NCBI RefSeq assembly: GCF_019316905.1
Contig: NZ_CP079216.1
Span: 496,001 to 560,000 of the forward strand
Length of the DNA: 64,000 nt
Source: Tessaracoccus palaemonis
GTDB taxonomy: Bacteria; Actinomycetota; Actinomycetes; Propionibacteriales; Propionibacteriaceae
Reading direction: 5' to 3'
Part shown: one piece after another, positions 35,562 to 43,447 of the stretch
Layout of the letters: every line of letters starts with the position of its first letter
Position numbering within the stretch: the first letter of the stretch is position 1
Notes under the pieces: model-generated
What the model was told of the DNA's origin: nothing
What the model saw: the letters and a program-made list of their open reading frames with translations, nothing else
Database searches by the model: none
Made by a program: the position numbers and the translations under genes

Positions 35562-38021
35562 ATGCCAAAGAACCTCATCGTCGACCCGAGCAACGTCCGC
35601 TCCGCCTCGACCATCACCGCCCCCGAGATCCCGGTCAACCAGTACCGGCCGAACTTCGCCGCAGAGCTCGACAAGTACGGCAAGCAGGGGCTCATCGACA
35701 TCCTGCACGACATGATCGCCGTGCGGCAGTTCGAGACCATGCTGAACTCGATCAAGACCACCGGCGCGTGGAACGGCGTCGAGTACAACCACCGCGGCCC
35801 CGCGCACCTCTCCATCGGGCAGGAGTCGGCCGTCGTCGGCCAGGCCTCGCAGCTCGACCCGGAGGACTTCCTGTTCGGCTCGCACCGCAGCCACGGCGAG
35901 ATCCTCGCCAAGTGCTTCTCCGCGGCCCGCAAACTCGACCCCGCGCAGGTCGAGGACATCATGAAGACGTTCCTCGACGGTGAGACGCTCGCCTTCGCCG
36001 AGCAGGTCGGCTACGACAGCGCCGCCGACCTGACCGAGAACTTCATCCTCTACGGCACCGTCGCCGAGACGTTCGCCCGCAAGGCCGGCTTCAACCGCGG
36101 CCTCGGCGGCTCCATGCACGCCTTCTTCGCGCCCTTCGGCTCGATGCCGAACAACGCGATCGTCGGCGGCTCGGCCGACATCGCCACCGGCTCGGCGCTT
36201 TTCAAGCTGATCAACCGCAAGTCCGGCATCGTCATCGCCAACATCGGCGACGCCTCCATGGGCTGCGGCCCCGTCTGGGAGGCCATGGCCATGGCGTCCA
36301 TGGACCAGTACCGCAGCCTCTGGAACGACGGCGTGAACGGCAACCCGCCGATCTGGTTCAACTTCTTCAACAACTTCTACGGCATGGGCGGCCAGACCTC
36401 CGGCGAGACCATGGGCTACGACATCCTCGCCCGCGTCGGCATGGGCGTGAACCCCGAGGCCATGCACGCCGAGCGCGTCGACGGGCTCAACCCGCTCGCC
36501 GTCGCCGACGCCGTCACCCGCAAGCGCCAGCTCCTCGTCGAGGGTCGCGGCCCGGTGCTGACCGACACCATCACCTACCGCTTCTCCGGCCACTCGCCGT
36601 CCGACGCGTCCTCCTACCGCACGCGCGAGGAGGTCGAGCTGTGGGAGCAGCACGACGGCCTGAAGAACTACGCCGCCTACCTCGTCGAGAACGGCGTCCT
36701 CAGCCAGGGCGAGGTCGACGACCTCCAGGCCAAGTTCGATGAGCGTCTCACGAAGGTGATCGCCATCGCCACGAAGGACGAGGTCTCCTCGCCGCGCGTC
36801 GGGATGGACTTCATCGAGTCCGTCATGTACTCCAACGGCAACGTCGAGGCCTTCGACGACCGCACCCCCGAGCTCAAGCAGCCGCTCGAGGAGAACGCCC
36901 GCGTCAAGTCGCTGGCCGCCAAGGTCCGCACCGCCACCGACGCCAACGGCAAGCCCGTCAGCAAGGCCAAGGCCTACTCCTACCGTGACGCGCTGTTCGA
37001 GGCCGTCGCCCACCGCTTCGCCACCGACCCGACCCTGGCCGCCTGGGGCGAGGAGAACCGCGACTGGGGCGGCGCGTTCGCCGTCTACCGCGGCCTGACC
37101 GAGCTGCTGCCGTACCACCGCCTGTTCAACTCGCCCATCTCCGAGGCCGCCATCATCGGCGCCGGCGTCGGCTACGCCCTGTCCGGCGGCCGCGCGATCG
37201 TCGAGCTGATGTACTGCGACTTCCTCGGCCGCGCCGGCGACGAGATCTTCAACCAGGCCGCCAAGTGGCAGTCCATGTCCGCCGGCCTGCTGAAGATGCC
37301 GCTCGTCATGCGCGTCTCCGTCGGATCCAAGTACGGCGCCCAGCACTCGCAGGACTGGGCGGCGCTGGTCGCCCACATGCCCGGGCTCAAGGTCTACTAC
37401 CCGTCGACCCCGTACGACGCCAAGGGCATGATGAACCTCGCCCTGCGCGGCACCGATCCCGTGGTGTTCTTCGAGTCCCAGCTGCTGTACGACAAGGCTG
37501 AGGAGTTCGTCGCCGACGGCGTCCCGACCGGCTACTACGAGGTGCCCGAGGGCGAGCCCGTCGTGCGCCGCGAGGGCACCGACCTGACCGTCGCGGTCAT
37601 CGGCCCCACCCTCTACCGCGTGATGGAGGCCGCCGACCTGCTGCAGGAGAAGTACGGCATCTCCACCGAGGTCATCGACCTGCGCTTCGTCGCCCCGCTG
37701 AACCTCGACCCGATCGTCGAGTCGGTGAAGAAGACCGGCCGCCTCGTGCTGACCTCCGACGCGGTGGACCGCGGCTCGTTCCTCCACACCGTCGCGTCGC
37801 AGATCCAGACCCTGGCCTTCGACCACCTCGACGCGCCCGTCACGGTCGTCGGCTCCCGCAACGCCATCACCCCGGCGGCCGAGCTGGAGAAGGAGTTCTT
37901 CCCGCAGCCCGAGTGGCTGCTCGACGCGATCCACGAGCGCGTGCTGCCGCTCAAGGGCCACGTCCCGACCACCAACCAGACCGACGCCGAGATCGCCCGC
38001 CGTTCGCGGCAGGGCCTCTGA
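35562..38021 (+). CDS. Thiamine-diphosphate-dependent E1 component, alpha and beta fused
   Basis: An 819-residue E1. The first half (about 40-420) is an E1-alpha/TPP domain: [21 protein letters not shown], and the diphosphate-binding region [10 protein letters not shown] through FNFFNNFYG (GDA replaces the usual GDG). The second half (about 470-815) is an E1-beta domain: [33 protein letters not shown] (family segment), [13 protein letters not shown], and the C-terminal [10 protein letters not shown]. Pyruvate and acetoin dehydrogenases usually have separate alpha and beta chains. With E2 and E3 it would make an acyl-CoA by oxidative cleavage; the partners of this operon argue for an acyloin or 1-deoxyketose rather than pyruvate. 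Confidence 0.9.
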   Translation: MPKNLIVDPSNVRSASTITAPEIPVNQYRPNFAAELDKYGKQGLIDILHDMIAVRQFETMLNSIKTTGAWNGVEYNHRGPAHLSIGQESAVVGQASQLDPEDFLFGSHRSHGEILAKCFSAARKLDPAQVEDIMKTFLDGETLAFAEQVGYDSAADLTENFILYGTVAETFARKAGFNRGLGGSMHAFFAPFGSMPNNAIVGGSADIATGSALFKLINRKSGIVIANIGDASMGCGPVWEAMAMASMDQYRSLWNDGVNGNPPIWFNFFNNFYGMGGQTSGETMGYDILARVGMGVNPEAMHAERVDGLNPLAVADAVTRKRQLLVEGRGPVLTDTITYRFSGHSPSDASSYRTREEVELWEQHDGLKNYAAYLVENGVLSQGEVDDLQAKFDERLTKVIAIATKDEVSSPRVGMDFIESVMYSNGNVEAFDDRTPELKQPLEENARVKSLAAKVRTATDANGKPVSKAKAYSYRDALFEAVAHRFATDPTLAAWGEENRDWGGAFAVYRGLTELLPYHRLFNSPISEAAIIGAGVGYALSGGRAIVELMYCDFLGRAGDEIFNQAAKWQSMSAGLLKMPLVMRVSVGSKYGAQHSQDWAALVAHMPGLKVYYPSTPYDAKGMMNLALRGTDPVVFFESQLLYDKAEEFVADGVPTGYYEVPEGEPVVRREGTDLTVAVIGPTLYRVMEAADLLQEKYGISTEVIDLRFVAPLNLDPIVESVKKTGRLVLTSDAVDRGSFLHTVASQIQTLAFDHLDAPVTVVGSRNAITPAAELEKEFFPQPEWLLDAIHERVLPLKGHVPTTNQTDAEIARRSRQGL

Positions 38022-38032
38022 CAAGGAGAGAC

Positions 38033-39379
38033 ATGCTCCGCGAGCGCATCAACGACCCGTCGCTGACGCCCGCCGAGCGCGTGGCGGCCCTGCAGGAGTA
38101 CCTGCAGGGCTCGCCCGCGTTCCCGGACTTCGTGACCGAGTCGAACAACCACGTCCACACCATCTACAGCTTCAGCCCGTACACGCCCGCGATGGCGGCG
38201 CTGCGGGCCCGCGAGGCCGGGCTGATGGTTGTCGGCTCCGTCGACCACGACTCGGCCGCGGGCGCGGGCGAGATGGCGGCCGCCGCCGACGCCGTCGGCC
38301 TCGGGTCGGTGACCGGCTTCGAGTGCCGCGTCTACCTGTACAGCGCCGATGAGGTCGCCGAGGGGCGCGCCCCGCTGCACGACCGCAAGCTCAACAACCC
38401 CGACACCGCGGGCATCGCCTACATGACCGTCCAGGGGATCCCGGCGTCGCAGCGGGAGCGGGTCGCCGAATACCTGGCGCCCATCCGGGCCGCCCGCCTC
38501 GCGCGGACCGCGCGGATGGTTGAGCGGGCCAACGCGATCCTCGAGGGCCTCGGGGCGCCCGTGCTGGACTTCCAGCGCGACGTCGTCGACCGGTCGCAGT
38601 ACGAAGGCGGCGGAGAGGTGACCGAGCGGCACCTGCTCGCAGGCATCGCCGACAAGCTCATCGAGCGCTACGGCCGCGGCCGGGCGCTGGTGGACGGGCT
38701 CGGCGAGCTGGGCCTCGAGCTGTCGGACAAGGTCGCGGCGCAGCTGGGCGACGAGGCGAACCCGTACCTGGAGTTCGACCTGCTCGGTGTCATGAAGGCC
38801 GGCTTCCTCGACCAGATCTACCTCGTCCCGGACCGGGAGGAGTGCCCGACGATGGCGGAGGTCGCGGCCTTCGCGACGTCCGTCGGCGCCATTCCTGCCT
38901 ACGCCTACCTCGGCGACGTGACCGCGTCGCCGACGGGCGACAAGAAGGCCGAGAAGTTCGAGGATGACTTCCTCGACGAGCTGGTCGCCGAGCTCCGCCG
39001 GCTCGGGATGCCCGCCATCACGTACATGCCGCCGCGCAACACGGCGGAGCAGATGGCGCGCCTCGCGTCGCTCGCGGCCGACAACGGCCTCCTCGAGGTG
39101 TCCGGCGTCGACATCAACACCCCGCGCCAGCAGTTCAACTGCCCGGAGCTGCAGCGCCGGGAGCTGGCGCACCTGAACGACGCGACGTGGGCGATGGTCG
39201 CGCACGAGCGGCTCGCCGAGGCCGACCTCGACCTCGGTCTGTTCGCCGAGGCCGGCCCGCTGGCGTCGCTCCCGCTGTCCGAGCGGGTCCGGCGCTACAG
39301 CGCCGTCGGGCGGTCGCTCGTGGCCGGCACCAGCACCGTCGGCGAGGCCGCCGATGCCCTGAGGAAGGAAGCAGCATGA
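38033..39379 (+). CDS. PHP-domain metal-dependent hydrolase of unknown substrate
   Basis: A 448-residue protein. A PHP fold is indicated by the metal-binding N-H-V-H (H40, H42) followed by SVDHDS (D71-H72), and later conserved His/Asp positions such as SGVDINTPRQ. PHP proteins are phosphoesterases (histidinol phosphatase, polymerase exonuclease, small-molecule phosphatases). The ATG follows ACAAGGAGAGAC, 11 bp after the E1 stop; an earlier in-frame region overlaps E1. Its stop overlaps the SDR start. In this setting it may dephosphorylate or hydrolyse a pathway intermediate, which is inference. I do not recognise a named family. Confidence 0.75.
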   Translation: MLRERINDPSLTPAERVAALQEYLQGSPAFPDFVTESNNHVHTIYSFSPYTPAMAALRAREAGLMVVGSVDHDSAAGAGEMAAAADAVGLGSVTGFECRVYLYSADEVAEGRAPLHDRKLNNPDTAGIAYMTVQGIPASQRERVAEYLAPIRAARLARTARMVERANAILEGLGAPVLDFQRDVVDRSQYEGGGEVTERHLLAGIADKLIERYGRGRALVDGLGELGLELSDKVAAQLGDEANPYLEFDLLGVMKAGFLDQIYLVPDREECPTMAEVAAFATSVGAIPAYAYLGDVTASPTGDKKAEKFEDDFLDELVAELRRLGMPAITYMPPRNTAEQMARLASLAADNGLLEVSGVDINTPRQQFNCPELQRRELAHLNDATWAMVAHERLAEADLDLGLFAEAGPLASLPLSERVRRYSAVGRSLVAGTSTVGEAADALRKEAA

Positions 39380-40461
39380 GCATCCTGGAGATCGCGCCGC
39401 TCGTCCGCGGCGCCTACCTGGCCGCCCGCAACGTGCCGGTGATCCTGTCGCCGTCGGACGAGGCGGAGCTGGACCTGAGCGTCGAGTCGGTGGATCAGCT
39501 GGCCGGGGCGTTCCCCGTCGAGCTGCCGGACACCGTCGCGGTGACGGTCGCGGGGGAGCGGCACGCGTTCCGCGCCCACACCGTCGGAGCTGTGTCGCCG
39601 CTGCCGCACGGCAAGGACGCTGAAGCCTCGGCGGCCGAGCCACGGTCGCGGGTCGTCGCCGGGAAGGTGGCGCTCGTCACCGGAGGCGCGCAGGGGTTCG
39701 GGGCGGAGATCGTCCGTGGGCTTGTCGCCTCCGGGGCCTTCGTCTACATCGCCGACCTGAACGCCGACGGGGCTGCGAAGCTTGCCGACGAGCTCGGCCC
39801 GCACACCGCGGCGCTGACGGTCAACGTCGCCGATGAGGAGTCGGTGGCGGCCATGACCGGGCAGATTGCGGCCACCACGGGCGGCCTCGACCTCGTCGTG
39901 TCCAACGCCGGCATCGTCCGTGCGGGCAGCGTGCTGGAGCAGGATGCCTCCGCGTTCCGGCTCACCACCGACATCAACTACGTCGCGTTCTTCCTTGTCA
40001 CCAAGCACCTGGGCGGCCTGATGGCCGCGCAGCGTCGCACGGCGCCGACCTGGACCACCGACATCGTGCAGATCAACTCCAAGTCCGGCCTGGTCGGCTC
40101 GAACAAGAACGGCGCGTACGCCGGGTCGAAGTTCGGGGGCATCGGGCTGGTGCAGAGCTTCGCGCTGGAGCTGGTCGAGCACGGTATCAAGGTGAACGCG
40201 ATCTGCCCGGGCAACTTCCTCGATGGCCCGCTGTGGTCCGACCCCGACCGCGGCCTGTTCGTGCAGTACCTGCGCTCCGGCAAGGTGCCCGGCGCGACGA
40301 CGATCGAGGAGGTCCGCCGCTTCTACGAGGCCAAGGTGCCCCTCAACCGCGGCACCTACGGGTCCGACGTCATGCGGGCGCTGTACTACCTCGTCGAGCA
40401 GGAGTACGAGACCGGCCAGGCGCTCCCCGTCACCGGCGGCCAGGTGATGCTGAGTAGCTGA
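39376..40461 (+). CDS. SDR oxidoreductase, sorbitol-6-phosphate 2-dehydrogenase-like, with N-terminal extension
   Basis: A 361-residue protein. Residues about 95-361 are a classical short-chain dehydrogenase: cofactor motif VTGGAQGFGAEIV, SNAG, catalytic Ser in INSKSG and Tyr/Lys in AYAGSKFGG. The stretch SKSGLVGSNKNGAY, NAICPGNFLDGPLW, RFYEAKVPLNRG and the ending TGGQVML resemble sorbitol-6-phosphate dehydrogenase (SrlD). The N-terminal about 90 residues are an extra domain that I do not recognise. The ATG at 39376 overlaps the PHP stop (ATGA) with AGGAAGGA upstream. It is the last gene of the operon; likely polyol or polyol-phosphate oxidation to a ketose. Confidence 0.87.
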   Translation: MSILEIAPLVRGAYLAARNVPVILSPSDEAELDLSVESVDQLAGAFPVELPDTVAVTVAGERHAFRAHTVGAVSPLPHGKDAEASAAEPRSRVVAGKVALVTGGAQGFGAEIVRGLVASGAFVYIADLNADGAAKLADELGPHTAALTVNVADEESVAAMTGQIAATTGGLDLVVSNAGIVRAGSVLEQDASAFRLTTDINYVAFFLVTKHLGGLMAAQRRTAPTWTTDIVQINSKSGLVGSNKNGAYAGSKFGGIGLVQSFALELVEHGIKVNAICPGNFLDGPLWSDPDRGLFVQYLRSGKVPGATTIEEVRRFYEAKVPLNRGTYGSDVMRALYYLVEQEYETGQALPVTGGQVMLSS

Positions 40462-40469
40462 TCGGCTGG

Positions 40470-40574
40470 CCGACGCCACCCTTCCCGACGGACGCCACCC
40501 TTCTCGACACATGCCACCGCCATGGCGGTGGCATGTGTGAAGAGCGGTGGCGTCGGTGAAGAAGGGTGGCGTCT
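40470..40574. repeat. R3 nested palindrome, copy 2
   Basis: Two GACGCCACCCTT units on the left and reversed units on the right flank a perfect palindrome, ACACATGCCACCGCCATG continued to its mirror (40507-40538). It starts nine bases after the SDR stop. Confidence 0.8.
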
Positions 40575-40597
40575 GGGTTGAGGGTGCACAGGCAGAA

Positions 40598-40627
40598 GGC
40601 CCGGCGTCCAGATTCTGGGACCGGGCC
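40598..40627 (+). terminator. Hairpin GGCCCGG / CCGGGCC after the SDR operon
   Basis: A 7-bp perfect stem with a 16-base loop, just beyond the R3 element. Together with the next hairpin it is the likely end of the DeoR-E2-E3-E1-PHP-SDR transcript. Confidence 0.4.
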
Positions 40628-40672
40628 GCGCGTCGATTTCGCCGACGGGGCCGGCACGTCGCACAATAGGGC

Positions 40673-40705
40673 GGGACCCGAGCAAATATGAGTTGCTCGG
40701 GTCCC
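40673..40705 (+). terminator. Perfect 13-bp hairpin, terminator-like
   Basis: GGGACCCGAGCAA (40673-40685) and TTGCTCGGGTCCC (40693-40705) with loop ATATGAG, followed by TGTGTGTT. It could instead be the 5' hairpin of the structured region that follows. Confidence 0.5.
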
Positions 40706-40734
40706 TGTGTGTTGACCGACGGTGGGCCGTCGCC

Positions 40735-40858
40735 GATCTGACGGACGTCCGGGTATTCCTCGCCCCCATGCCCTGGGAGCCCCGCGGGCCGCAGCCTGCG
40801 GGTACGAGGAAGAAGGACTCTTCCGTCGGGTGATCCGCCCGGGACGACCGTCCGGATC
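40735..40858 (+). ncRNA. Candidate structured RNA, unidentified family
   Basis: Nested pairings close a domain of about 124 nt: GATC-GGACG (40735-40747, TGAC bulged) with CGTCC-GATC (40849-40858); CCGGG (40749-40753) with CCCGG (40838-40842); TTCCTCG (40756-40762) with CGAGGAA (40805-40811); CCCGC (40781-40785) with GCGGG (40798-40802); and a GAAG/CTTC hairpin near 40812-40823. There is no ORF with coding features. It does not match the conserved motifs I know for tmRNA, RNase P RNA, SRP RNA or common riboswitches. The strand is assumed from CsbD downstream. Confidence 0.4.
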
Positions 40859-41230
40859 TGATCGATGTACCGTTACCCGCCGCCTCGTCTCTGCGGCCCC
40901 GCGGGCTTGACGCCCGCTCCAGGTGAGGAGCTCCGGTGCATCTCTCGGTGTGAGGCCGTGGTCAGCGTTCCACCGCCTGAGGACTGTCCGCCGTGTGTTC
41001 GCACCGCCGCTGCGCGTGCCCTCTGAGGAGGTGATGGACGTCGGTCTGGCTGTCCTCGCGAATCCCCTCGCGGGTTTTCGTACAGGAATGTCTACTCCTC
41101 CGGCTCGGCGTTGGCAAGAGGTTCCGAGGAATCAGAGGAGAAAACCCTAGCCGAAACGGCGTGTCGCCTTGCATGCGGGTCCCTGGGTGGCCTTCCCGAG
41201 GTGGCGTTCGTCGTCGGGCATGGGGGCTGT
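40859..41230. other. Gene-free, hairpin-rich stretch between SDR and csbD genes
   Basis: There is no credible gene on either strand. Hairpins include GCGGGC/GCCCGC (40901-40917), CGCG/CGCG around 41058-41073, and a two-part stem CTCCTC...CTCGG with CCGAG...GAGGAG (41095-41140). It may be a continuation of the candidate RNA or a long 5' leader. Confidence 0.4.
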
Positions 41231-41247
41231 GGGCGGTTTTCGACGGC

Positions 41248-41283
41248 GGACCGGGGAGAATCGACCACTGACCGATTTTCCGA
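41248..41283. repeat. R4 element, copy d
   Basis: GGACCGGGGAGAATCGACC followed by ACTGACCGATTTTCCG, forward orientation, preceded by GGGCGGTTTTCGACGGC as in copy b. Confidence 0.75.
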
Positions 41284-41408
41284 GCGCCTCCGGGGCCCGG
41301 TGGGGACGCGGCGGGCGCGAGGTGGTCGGCTGCATGGGCGGGCCAGGCTCCGCGAGTCGCTGCCGAAACCTCTCTGACAAGGGTCTATGTAGAGATTTCT
41401 CCGAACCT

Positions 41409-41435
41409 GTTCCCCCTGGTCCCCCACCGGCGTAT
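41409..41435 (+). promoter_or_regulatory. Candidate stress-sigma (SigB/SigH-type) promoter of csbD
   Basis: GTTCC (41409-41413), 15 bases, GGCGTAT (41429-41435), then about 42 nt to the CsbD start. This resembles the actinobacterial stress promoter GTTT/GGGTAT with one or two mismatches. csbD genes are typically under general-stress sigma control. Confidence 0.4.
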
Positions 41436-41477
41436 GGTGAATCTCGTACCCGTCCCCTACTACTCGGGAGGCAATCT

Positions 41478-41705
41478 ATGGGCATCGATGATGCGGCCCA
41501 AGAGGCCGTCGGTAAGGCCAAGGAAGGCGTCGGCGAGGCCATCGGAAACGAGGACCTTCGCCAAGACGGAGTCAAGGATCGAATCGAGGCCAACGCCAAA
41601 CAAGTCGCTGATGACGCCAAGAGGCGCATGGGTGACGTGGGCAGCGGTTTGGCCGACAAGGTCGAATCTCTCAAGGACAAGTTGACCGCCAAGGGCGACA
41701 AGTAG
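41478..41705 (+). CDS. CsbD-family stress protein
   Basis: A 75-residue, highly charged, Gly/Ala/Lys-rich protein of the CsbD family. The start MGIDDAAQEAVGKAKEGVG and the repeated amphipathic helical pattern (KDRIEANAKQVADDAKRR) are typical. CsbD proteins are induced by general stress in B. subtilis and many actinobacteria, but their biochemical role is unknown. GGGAGG lies nine bases before the ATG. It is monocistronic, with a strong terminator 32 bp after the stop and a possible stress promoter. Confidence 0.88.
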   Translation: MGIDDAAQEAVGKAKEGVGEAIGNEDLRQDGVKDRIEANAKQVADDAKRRMGDVGSGLADKVESLKDKLTAKGDK

Positions 41706-41736
41706 CGCCGGCGCATCCTGGCATCCAGAACTAGAC

Positions 41737-41766
41737 AACGGGGCCGCCCTCATGGGCGGCCCCGTT
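41737..41766 (+). terminator. Strong intrinsic terminator of csbD
   Basis: AACGGGGCCGCCC and GGGCGGCCCCGTT form a perfect 13-bp stem with loop TCAT, followed by CTTCTT. The remainder of the gap to 41943 holds no other clear signal. Confidence 0.8.
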
Positions 41767-41943
41767 CTTCATGCCCGCCCGGCGTGGCTGCCATGCTTCG
41801 CCTCCCCGGCGAAACGCGGCTGACATGGCTCTTCCTGCACCTTCTCCACAGGCGGAGGACGTGGACCTGCACGTCTGCACGGCCGGCCTCTGTTAGCGGG
41901 GGGCGGGCTCAGCCCGGGACCGGTGGCGTGGTTGGATTGCCCC

Positions 41944-43437
41944 ATGACAGCTCGGAAGATCGGCGTCACCGAGGTAGTGCTCCGTGACGCGCATCAAAGC
42001 TTGATGGCAACCCGCATGGCCATGGAAGACATGGTCGGCGCCTGCGAGGACATCGATAACGCCGGCTACTGGTCGGTTGAGTGTTGGGGCGGGGCGACGT
42101 TCGACGCCTGCATCCGCTTCCTCAACGAGGATCCCTGGAAGCGCCTGCGTACGTTCCGTGAGTTGCTTCCCAACTCGCGGCTCCAGATGCTGCTCCGCGG
42201 CCAGAACCTCCTCGGCTACCGCCACTACGAGGACATGGTCGTCGAGAAGTTCGTTGACAAGGCAGCCGAGAACGGCATGGACGTGTTCCGTGTGTTCGAC
42301 GCGCTGAACGACCCGCGCAACATGGCGCGGGCGATGGCGGCGGTGAAGGCCTCGGGCAAGCATGCCCAGGGCACCATCTGCTACACCATCTCCCCGGTCC
42401 ACACCGTCGACGGCTACATCAAGCTCGCCGGCCAGCTGCTGGACATGGGCGCCGAGTCGATCGCGCTCAAGGACATGGCTGCACTGCTGCAGCCGCAGCC
42501 CGCCTACGACATCGTCAAGGGCATCAAGGACACCTACGGTGATGTGCAGATCAACGTGCACTGCCACTCCACCACCGGCGTGACGCTCGTCTCGCTGATG
42601 AAGGCCATCGAGGCTGGCGCCGACGTCGTCGACACCGCGATCTCGTCCATGTCGCTCGGCCCGGGTCACAACCCCACCGAGTCGCTCGTGGCGATGCTCG
42701 AGGGCACCGAGTACACGACCGACCTCGACATGGACCGCCTCCTGAGGATCCGTGACCACTTCGCGGCCGTGCGCCCGAAGTACCAGGAGTTCGAGTCCGC
42801 CACGCTGGTCGACACGAACATCTTCTCCTCGCAGATCCCCGGCGGCATGCTGTCGAACATGGAGTCGCAGCTGAAGGCCCAGGGTGCGGGCGACCGCATC
42901 AACGAGGTCATGGCCGAGGTCCCGCGGGTCAAGGCCGACGCCGGCCACCCGCCACTGGTCACCCCGTCGTCGCAGATCGTCGGCACCCAGGCCGTTTTCA
43001 ACGTCCTCATGGGCCGCTACAAGGTCATGACGGGCGAGTTCGCCGACCTGATGCTCGGCTACTACGGCGAGTGCCTCGGCGAGCGTAATCCCGAGGTCGT
43101 GGAGCTGGCCAAGATCCAGACCAAGAAGGAGCCGATCACCGTCCGCCCGGCGGACCTGCTCGAGCCCGAGTGGGACAAGCTGGTCTCCGACGCGTCGAAC
43201 CTCGACGGCTTCGACGGGTCCGACGAGGACGTGCTCACCAACGCGATGTTCCCCGGTGTCGCGCCCAAGTTCTTCGCGAGCCGCGCCGAGGGCCCCAAGA
43301 ACGTCGGAAAGACCCCCGCCCAGCTCGCTGCCGAGGCCGCCAAGGCCGCGGGCAACGTGCCGGGTATCAAGGTCCCCGTCAACTACAACGTCACCATCGC
43401 CGGTCAGTCGCACAGCGTGACTGTCGAGCCGGCCTGA
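41944..43437 (+). CDS. Methylmalonyl-CoA carboxyltransferase 5S subunit
   Basis: The 497-residue 5S subunit of transcarboxylase, which transfers the carboxyl group from biotin of the 1.3S subunit to pyruvate, forming oxaloacetate. It is collinear with the Propionibacterium freudenreichii 5S protein: VVLRDAHQSLMATRMAMED at the N-terminus, DAHQ and HCHSTTG (H-x-H metal ligands), ALKDMAALL (carbamylated Lys) and TPSSQIVGTQAVFNV. The start ATG 41944 is chosen because homology begins there; no ribosome-binding site is evident and TTGGAT lies six bases before a possible leaderless start. First gene of the four-gene transcarboxylase operon. Confidence 0.97.
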   Translation: MTARKIGVTEVVLRDAHQSLMATRMAMEDMVGACEDIDNAGYWSVECWGGATFDACIRFLNEDPWKRLRTFRELLPNSRLQMLLRGQNLLGYRHYEDMVVEKFVDKAAENGMDVFRVFDALNDPRNMARAMAAVKASGKHAQGTICYTISPVHTVDGYIKLAGQLLDMGAESIALKDMAALLQPQPAYDIVKGIKDTYGDVQINVHCHSTTGVTLVSLMKAIEAGADVVDTAISSMSLGPGHNPTESLVAMLEGTEYTTDLDMDRLLRIRDHFAAVRPKYQEFESATLVDTNIFSSQIPGGMLSNMESQLKAQGAGDRINEVMAEVPRVKADAGHPPLVTPSSQIVGTQAVFNVLMGRYKVMTGEFADLMLGYYGECLGERNPEVVELAKIQTKKEPITVRPADLLEPEWDKLVSDASNLDGFDGSDEDVLTNAMFPGVAPKFFASRAEGPKNVGKTPAQLAAEAAKAAGNVPGIKVPVNYNVTIAGQSHSVTVEPA

Positions 43438-43447
43438 AGGAGGACCA

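Noticed and set aside
40920-40990. M-box (Mg2+) riboswitch, from AGGTGAGGAGCTCC
   Set aside because: Only the first few bases resemble the M-box core; later conserved blocks are missing and no Mg2+ transport gene follows.
40722-41174. Small open frames on both strands in the gap before csbD
   Set aside because: No ribosome-binding site, no conserved motif, Arg/Pro-rich composition; the region is better explained by RNA structure.
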